From Branchiostoma belcheri (lineage: Eukaryota > Chordata > Leptocardii > Amphioxiformes > Branchiostomatidae), in contig NW_017802824.1 of NCBI RefSeq assembly GCF_001625305.1, positions 3,022,787 to 3,086,786 of the forward strand: 64,000 nucleotides of DNA. Direction: 5' to 3'. Below are positions 56,901 to 64,000 of the stretch, piece by piece. The notes under the pieces are model-generated. The model was not told where the DNA came from. It ran no database searches and was given only the letters and a program-made list of their open reading frames with translations. Both the position numbers and the translations under genes were made by a program. Within the stretch, counting starts at the first letter, position 1. Each line of letters begins with the position of its first letter.

Positions 56901-57512
56901 TAAAACCGCCATTTCCCTAAACCCTCCAAATCGCACCCACGGTGCACTCCAAACAATCTACCACTCTCAGGAGAACTTTTCTTCTTGTACTCTCTGACGT
57001 TTAAGTGTGACCCAAATGAATAGAGCCCCGTGATAAGTGCGGCCTTTCTTCCTACTGTAGACTGAGGGAGATTGCTGGAACGACTAACCAAGGCTTTCAG
57101 ATGTGTCTCATCAAAGGGACCTGCAACAGCGTCTATATTTTACACACAGTGCTTAGAGCAAAGCCCTAGAGCGTCGGTATGGTGTATACAACATAGAGCT
57201 GACCTTGTGTGCACCGTTTTATTGTAATGGGATTGCGCTGAGATGTATTCAGACTCCGGAGTGATATTTTTAACTGCTTGTTGTCAAGTACGCGAGTAGC
57301 TAACAGATACTACATTTGTAAAATCATGTATTTAAGAACACCTTTAAGCTTGCGTAAAGGTACACCCGGGTAATCGAAGACATCGCTTTACAGAAAAGAT
57401 GACAGGGTAAACAAAAATTCACCGTACAAAATCCCCTCTTAATGCACATCTTAAAGCTTGAATAAATGTACACACGAGTAAAAATAAACCTTTACGTATG
57501 ATTTAAAAAGTG

Positions 57513-57715
57513 GGGTTGTGTGGCGTAGCGGCAGCATGCTTGATTTGGAACCAAGAGGTCCCGGGTTCGAGTCCTGACATGCCATCGATCTTGTGCCCTT
57601 GGGAAAGGCACTTTACACGCATTTCCTCACTTAACTCAATTGAAAATGAGTATTATCTTGATATAACTTGAGTGTGCTGTCACCATGTCTAGTCATAAAA
57701 TGTTGGAATATAAAA
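57513..57715 (+). mobile_element. tRNA-derived SINE (family 2), copy 6
   Basis: Head GGGTTGTGTGGCGTAGCGGC, B box GGGTTCGAGTCC, tail CATGTCTAGTCATAAAATGT. It is shorter than other copies because the TGCCGCC-containing body segment is deleted. Flanking AAAAAG(AG)TG is a weak target-site duplication. Confidence 0.8.
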
Positions 57716-57719
57716 AGAG

Positions 57720-59460
57720 TGCTTAAAGAAAGGATGTTGTGCAGAAATCGTTGTACCCTGTCTTTTTTTCTGTAAAGTGATGTCTTTGATGAACACTGCC
57801 AAGGACGACTTGAAAGTGACTGGTATTTCCCTGTGTACACAAATTGCGGCACTTGCTCATTACTCGACAGAGCGTTGCCCTTTATGTCAGGCCTTTAACA
57901 GTAGAAATGCAGTAGTTACAAGTCTTAATGACTACTTGTGATGTATGATGCATGTGGCTCACGTCAGTAAAGCGTATTAGAACGTCATCTGCGTCACGAA
58001 GCGCAGAGACTGGAAGTGATCCAGGATCACCCTAGAGCCGTGGGTAAAGTCAACCTTTACCAACTGAAAGCGTCATTAGTAAGTAAAGTGTTTGAAAGAA
58101 ATTGTGTTCTGAATGCAATAACAACGATATCAACTGTGTATTTGTTGTATATATTTTTATGTGTATCCAGGATTATCTGAAAAGCAGGACAAAATGGCCT
58201 GATCTGTAATTACTGGTAAAACAAATAAACTGAAACTGAATCTGGATTCAAATGCACGTAGTTGTAATGTCTGAGAGAGCCTGAAAGGGGTACCAAAATT
58301 GCCATTTTCCAAGAAAACGGCAGCACTAGGGGAAAATCAAAGTGCCATATCATCACAGTAAAGCTGTTCAATGTAATGGTATCTTGGTGCTTGTAGCGTA
58401 AAGGCATGCTCCAAACGAGCACTTAAATGAAACTAAGAGATTCCCATCTCACAATAACAGCTACGAGGCTTAGTACTAGTGGCACTGCGAAGACAATCGT
58501 GCACCAAATAGTGGTACACAGTGATGAGATCTTGGGCAAAACTTCATTAAACTGAAACATTCAATATCCACTTTATCAACTAAGCGTGCCTAAAAGCAAC
58601 CGTCAGAATGTATGCCCGCGCCTTATCCTGACATCGTTGCAATTATTTCTGGTACCAGCTATTCATTACCTCGTGTCCCGCATGGGCTTTACATGCCAGC
58701 GCGAATATCTGTCAAATGAAGTTGAAGTGTGGAGAAACTTTTGAAGCGAAGAACATGAGTGTATGTATCATTATGCCAGTGGGGTGTTACCGAGCAACGA
58801 GTTTGGTCACGCCGTGGTCTGCTAGCCTTGCAGGTGATGTAGTTTTATATCTGATGTAGACACTCTTCCATGTACAGACATATCCTTCATCTATAGTGCA
58901 GACGGGCTCAAATTTTATATGGTTTGTGTAAGCCTAGAAAATAAAGATGCATTCGCACTACAGACACGAAGTGATAGGGACCGTATGCCCAAAAGGCACC
59001 GAACATTGACTGGGAAAAACCGCATGACATTTCTGCAATATATGGATTTATTTCTGTTTTATTTAGACAGGGTGGACACACTTAGTGCTATACGCACTGC
59101 TTTTCAGGCATACCCTGTAAACTAAGATATATTCAAAGAGTCTAACTGATAGCACTTATGTGTTGTGAATGATGTATATATATATCTTAGAGGCATGCAC
59201 AGATACATACATGATTCACACTTGTTCCTAGAATGTTGTGATCTAGTTTGAATCTCTAGTTGAAGCTTTTTTCTATCAAACACAAAGGTGTTTGAAGACT
59301 TGAAGACTCAATACACGTACACAAACACTGTTTTTCCATCAGAACACTATGGTGTTTTCAAGCTTAAATACTCCATACACAAACTAACACTGTTACGAAG
59401 TGTTACGACTGCTTTTGACGAGTTTCTATCTTTGTCACACGCTAAGCCAGAAGGCGGATG
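57720..59460. other. Intergenic DNA with a LINE-like 3' end
   Basis: AACAAATAAACTGAAACTGAA at about 58220 is typical of a LINE 3' terminus, with perhaps 150 bases of UTR before it. At 59275-59400, GGTGTTTGAAGACTTGAAGA and a diverged copy repeat. No gene was recognised. Confidence 0.45.
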
Positions 59461-59462
59461 TT

Positions 59463-60660
59463 GAAGTAATACTTTAATACCCAAGTCGTGTATCAGTTTC
59501 TATCAAATAATGCTCACGAGAAATACCGAGTGAAACAGTATTTCATAACTGCTGATACATGTTAACACAGAGATTGTAAGCTTTTTTTGTCCCTTTTATA
59601 TTCCTCAGACGTTGCTACCATGTGTTTTTTGTACTTCTATCGCACGAGTTGTATCGGAAACAACGAGGAAAGCCAGTCAAAGCTTTGGAAGTTGAACTAA
59701 TACGTTAATACCCAAGTCGTGTATCAATTTCTGTCAAATAATGCTCACGAGAAATACCGACAGAAACAGTATTTCATAACTGCTGATACATGTTAACACC
59801 GAGATTGTGAGCTTTTTTCGTCTCTTTTATATTACTCAGACGTTGCTACCATATTTTATGTACTTCTATCGCCCGAGTTGTATCGGAAACAACTAGGAAA
59901 GTCAGTCAAAACTTTGGATACTGAACTAATACGTTAATACCCAAGTCGTGTATCAATTTCTATCAAATAATGCTCACGAGAGATGCCGACAGAAACAGTA
60001 TTTCATAACTGCTGATACATGTTAACACCGAGATTGTGAGCTTTTTTTGGTCCCCTTTATATTCCTCAGACGTTGCTACCATATGTTTTTTGTACTTCTA
60101 TCGCCCGAGTTGTATCGGAAACAACGAGGAAAGCAAGTCAAAGCTTTGGATGTTAATTATGTAATACGTTATAGGCATATAATGCAGTTTTTAGGGCGTG
60201 GAAACCCTATTTTTCAACATCAATATTCTAGTCATTTATCTACATAGTGTCGTTGAAACAACACTATTCCAATGTATACTAACCCTCATGGAGCAAAAAT
60301 ACCCAAAATTCTGACGGAAAATGGTTGCTGGAAGGGCCCTGGGCTGATTTTTAGGGTATCACCCAGAAAATAAAGGACTCATCTTGGGGCTTGTTTCGGC
60401 AGTTTTAAATGCCCAAAGTATGAAATACTGATTGAAATGTGCTAATGTGAGGCAGTATATGTCAATATCACAAAGATAGCATTGTTCAGAATATTTCCAG
60501 TATTTGCTGCTCTGAAATCGCATTAGATGCTTTTAATACCCAAGTCGTGTATCAATTTCTATCAAATAATACTCACGAGATATGAAAAAAAAACAGGATT
60601 TCATAACAGCTGATACATGTTAGGCCGAGATCGTGAGCTTTTTGTCGTCCCTTTTATATT
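59463..60660. repeat. 230-bp tandem array, 3 full units plus an interrupted fourth
   Basis: AATACCCAAGTCGTGTATCA starts units near 59478, 59708, 59938 and 60535. The first three are spaced about 230 bases apart. The fourth is displaced by an inserted MITE at 60172-60532 and truncated at about 60660. Confidence 0.9.
60172..60532. mobile_element. MITE family 3 inserted in the tandem array
   Basis: The array sequence ACGTTAATACCC is split after TTA (60169-60171), and TTA recurs at 60533-60535. The inserted 361 bases begin TAGGCATATAATGCAG and end CGCATTAGATGCTT, the inverted ends of family 3. It fixes the family's target duplication as TTA (or TA). Confidence 0.8.
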
Positions 60661-61749
60661 CCTCACAGACGTTGTTAAAACCACACTGTATGAAAAACCA
60701 CGTTTCCAAGAGTTTCCAGTCCCGCACACGCCCGTGAAATTCGCCGTGTCCTGGTCGCGTCCATGGATTTCCGGGCTCCGCGTGTACGGCCCCGGATATT
60801 TTCTTACACTCCCGGATTCGTGCTCGCCGTGCACGTGCACGGAAATTTACGCCCCGCACACTTGGCGTGTGTTGGGGAGCGGCTAACAATAAGGGATAAT
60901 TAGGTACTACGTGTATTCATGTTTCAGGTGATAATTACTTGAACCAAAGTTGCCAGCACTTTAATCTAAGCAAATTAGATATAGAATGATCAAGGATTGT
61001 TAATACAACATTTGAACCTATGCGTCCTTGGCTTGATTTATCGTGATGTCGTCCATACGACAAAGCACATTTGAGCGTAGGGCGCCCCGACGCTGGGGTT
61101 ATATGACCTACTCGGTCAAAATGACCTAAATCTACACTCCGGTCTAAATCTGAATTTTTTATTTTGGAAATAATAGTTTATCCGTGAGGTTCATTACCAT
61201 GATGTAATGAAACGCTTGACTAAAGGGGTTTGAACTAACATGACCTGATCAGTTTGTTATGATTTTTAGGTACATGTATGGGTAATAATATGCAAGCTTT
61301 ACATTGTAGTTCGGTCGATGTGTATTGCGATGTGTCTGACATGGCGTCCGTTTATGTGAATAGCCTTTGTGTAAACAAAGGGAGAACTCACAGCGTCCCC
61401 ACGCCTGGTAAAATACTGAAATCCAGCAAAACAAGTCAACCCTCATGACATTAATTGTGGATTTTGGATACATTTACAAAGAGTAAGGTTATGTTGGAGT
61501 TGAAGTGCGGTTTTATTTCACTTAGTGAGCGACAAGTTGTGTAATTCTAGAACGAATAAAGCCATGTAATCATGACGAATTAGAATTATGAACATCATTT
61601 GTCTGCCTTGAAATAAATACATTCACACAATCAGAAACATCCTATCATCCAAGTGTTCAGACTGCACAGGCGATTTAACTTAAAACCTATAATATAAAAA
61701 CAAGATGGTTGTAGTATTGAACGCGATCACGTGATTATATGACTGACGA
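60661..61749. other. Intergenic DNA, GC-rich patch at 60705-60890
   Basis: The patch contains GTGCACGTGCACGG (a palindrome with an E-box core) and an 89-codon plus frame without splice or domain support. The rest is A-T rich and unremarkable. Confidence 0.4.
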
Positions 61750-61906
61750 CCAATCCTACCTCGCTCTCGCCGGGACCAGCCAATAAGAGACGCGATGCTT
61801 TGTTTTGGTGGGTCGTTTGAATCTTGCTTTGTCACAACGACGGTCTGCTTTTTCAAAACACGTTTGTCTCGGCTTGCAAAGATTACTAGTATGTTCCTGA
61901 ACTAAA
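61750..61906 (+). promoter_or_regulatory. Promoter-like region with CCAAT boxes
   Basis: GACCAATCC at about 61747 and CAGCCAATAAG at about 61790 are CCAAT-type sequences 110-160 bases before an AAAATGGCG context. No TATA box is seen. Confidence 0.45.
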
Positions 61907-63870
61907 ATGGCGTCAAACATTCCGTTCTGTTACTTCGTTTTCGCAACGGAAGAAATGACTCTACTACATTGAAAGGACAACACCGCAACGAACCAGCAAA
62001 CCGACAGGCGGAAGGGTAAGCTAAAACAAGGAAACTATTATATATACGGCACTATCGTTACATATATCTTAAACATGTTGTTTAAAAACCTTGGCTAAGT
62101 TGTGCCTACGGCAGAAATATTTATTTTGGCAAAAAGTGTACACTATTTTTTTACTGATTAATAACATAGTTTATTATTTCTACTTAGAAGTACATCGATA
62201 TACTTTGTATGTTGCTCAGAACATATGTACTTTTTTCAGGCGCGGATTTGGGATACTTGAGACGATTTGAAGAAACTTTATCGCCAGGCTGTCGGAGAAC
62301 TCAGAAAAGAAAGAAAGAAAAGCGGCTGCAGTCACACAGAAGAGGGTGAGTCTATGCAAATTTATATCTTTGCATACGAAAGCCGACAAGGCTCTTGACA
62401 ATTTGAATTGTTTTCATTACCGAGGGAAATGTTGTGTTTGTATTGTTCCCATGATTACAATGAAAAGAAACAAGTAGACGTTGATGCTTGATGAATGGAG
62501 CCTTTTCATCTGGACAAAATTGTTGCTGTCTGACGTTAAAAACATTCGTTAAAAATGATAAATGACTTCTCGAAATGTGTCCATACAGACGTCCGCATCT
62601 TTGCCAGGCTTGTTTACAAAACTTCTAGTACATGTACACGTAACTTCAAATGAAATTCAAAAATGCCTTCGACTTTTGACTTAGATTTTCGTTTTTCCAT
62701 GTCCTGCAGGCCAGGCTGGAGGCAAACAGGCAGACTGCACATGACAGGCTCAGATCTAAAGGCGAGGGTGCTGTGTTAAAGCGCCCGGCAGGCTCCGACG
62801 ACCCGCCGGCCCCGCTGCACTCCCGCCCGGGGTGCTTGTAAAAACCTTAGCGTGGCCAGTTTTTCAATTGCTGTTAATAGGGGCACAAGGAGGGGCAGCA
62901 ACACCATTTTTGAAAGGAAGTGCTCCTCCCTGTGCGAGTGCAGGCAGATCTTCGGTGGCTAATGGACACTCCTCTGGCCAATGGATACTGCCTTGCCACC
63001 GTATGATCTGCTTGGAGATTACACCCCGCGCCCAGCACGCCGCTCCGGCCTGACTGCGATCACAACCGACACCAACACCACGCCATCCCGCAGACAGACA
63101 TGGGGCAGTTTGTCCTTCCAGGATGAAAACATTTCGCTATGGTCCCCTGAAGCAAGGTGGGGGGGCATACCTCCTGGCCTGAAATCTACAACTAAGCCTC
63201 ATTTTGTAGAGGCGACAACGCAAACTTTACGAAACCGACAGCTTGTCTTTAACGACATTGTAAATTGAATACGTGTTCATGTAATTAATTTCTGAGCAAA
63301 TGATCTTTTTTTGTAATGACGTGATATTGTTTTCTGCCAAGCCTCATTTAACGTCATGTTAGGTCTGCCATTATGTTTTTGCTACACGTACATGTATTTT
63401 GAAGAACTTTGTTTGAGGCCTTCTTTGTTTATTGAAAATTTAGTCTTTTGACTGTTTGTGTAGGCGCCATTCACTTTCATGATATGAGGGCTATTTTCCT
63501 CTTTTAACCTGATGATATGTCAGTATTAGTTACTTTTTGACATTTTTTGCTAAAATGGACTTCTATTTGGAGGTGACTGTGATGAGATGTGATGTTAGTT
63601 TACTTTTTAAAGTTAGAGAAATCTGTTAATTACTAGTAATTTCTGAGTTTACACCGGGTCCAACGATTTTAAAAGTCTAGTCCCTGGAAGGCTAGTTCGG
63701 GAAAAAGCTATTGTTTCTATGTTTCGGCTACACATTTTTGTAAAGTACCAGGTTACATTATTGTATAGTGTTAGCATAGTGCATAACGTGTATACACTAT
63801 ACATAGAGCGTTATTTTTGTCAGTCTGTAAATGGCGATCCTGTTTATACCAATAAAACGATGAATGAAGT
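61907..63870 (+). ncRNA. Possible three-exon transcript without clear ORF
   Basis: Exon 1 ends at the donor GGAAGG|GTAAGC (62015). Exon 2 is 62240-62345, bounded by TTTTTTCAG and GG|GTGAGT. Exon 3 starts at 62710 after GTCCTGCAG. AATAAA at 63851-63856 would end it. An ATG at 61907 gives only 21 codons before TGA. In the joined sequence each frame meets stops, though exon 3 holds a 44-codon frame (A-R-L-E-A-N-R-Q to G-C-L) that continues back into exon 2 as far as a TGA. It may be a noncoding RNA, a small-protein gene with a missed exon, or a pseudogene. Confidence 0.4.
62942..63021. mobile_element. Deleted foldback MITE, third copy
   Basis: GCCAATGGATACTGCC and GATCTGCTTGGAGATTA match the right arm of the element at 10649-10805. 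AGGCAGATCTTCGGTGGC is a remnant of the left arm. It lies in exon 3 of the putative transcript. Confidence 0.7.
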
Positions 63871-63924
63871 ATAAACATGTATTACTTTTTTTTTATGAAT
63901 GAAACGTGTTCCTAAAACATCGAA

Positions 63925-64000
63925 ATGTGTCCCGGGAGCGGGGGAAGCGATTTCTCGGGAGCCGGGCAGCGAAGCCCCGGGAGCGGGAAGGGGGGTCCCC
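63925..64000. other. GC-rich edge of window
   Basis: GGGAGCGGGGGAAGCG / GGGAGCCGGGCAGCG-type repeats begin here and run off the end. They cannot be classified from 75 bases. Confidence 0.4.

Noticed and set aside
62240..62820. Stathmin-like or coiled-coil protein in exons 2-3
   Set aside because: A faint resemblance to Lys/Glu-rich helices arises from A-rich codons; an in-frame TGA precedes it and the match is too weak to claim.
62981..63268. 95-codon plus frame
   Set aside because: It starts within a foldback MITE remnant and has no domain or splice support.

Overview
The window reads as animal nuclear DNA with split genes, long introns and a dense mix of non-autonomous transposons. Protein-coding sequence is a very small fraction. 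There are no operons, ribosome-binding sites or bacterial-style gene packing. tRNA-derived SINEs with target-site duplications, CR1/L2-like LINE 3' ends, short terminal-inverted-repeat elements, minisatellites and a long TG tract suggest an invertebrate deuterostome. My best guess is a cephalochordate (Branchiostoma-like); that species call is inference and was not searched.

The left third (about 0.3-23.3 kb) carries a cluster of three small genes. Each has 4-5 coding exons, a signal peptide starting MKT, and phase-1 introns throughout. Gene A (minus, 344-3578, 112 aa) and gene B (minus, 11715-15680, 106 aa) look like diverged paralogues: lysine/arginine-rich secreted peptides sharing a D-x-x-x-R-K-E-x-G module, and a 14-base NRF1-like palindromic motif upstream of each start. 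Gene C (plus, 17284-22797, 126 aa) has the same architecture but a different, acidic sequence. I assembled these by joining GT/AG splice sites; all junctions keep frame and each ends in a stop codon. Two have a poly(A) signal placed downstream. I recognise no known family, so this cluster is the most interesting content here.

The middle (23.3-34 kb) is mostly repeats: a TG microsatellite, TIR elements, SINEs and three decayed LINE ends. At 34.27 kb a plus-strand first coding exon encodes a signal peptide and stops at a good phase-1 donor. No later exon of that gene could be identified, so it may begin a large gene with a long first intron.

From 34.3 to 61 kb the sequence is intron-like or intergenic. 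It holds tandem duplications, an inverted repeat pair around 49-50 kb, a foldback element with a minisatellite core at 53.4-54.2 kb, and a 230-bp tandem array at 59.5-60.7 kb. Two isolated exon-like open frames on the minus strand (46.1 and 52.1-52.5 kb) are uncertain. At the right end (61.9-63.9 kb) a CCAAT-containing promoter-like region precedes three apparent exons and an AATAAA. The joined exons carry no convincing reading frame, so I treat it as a possible noncoding transcript.
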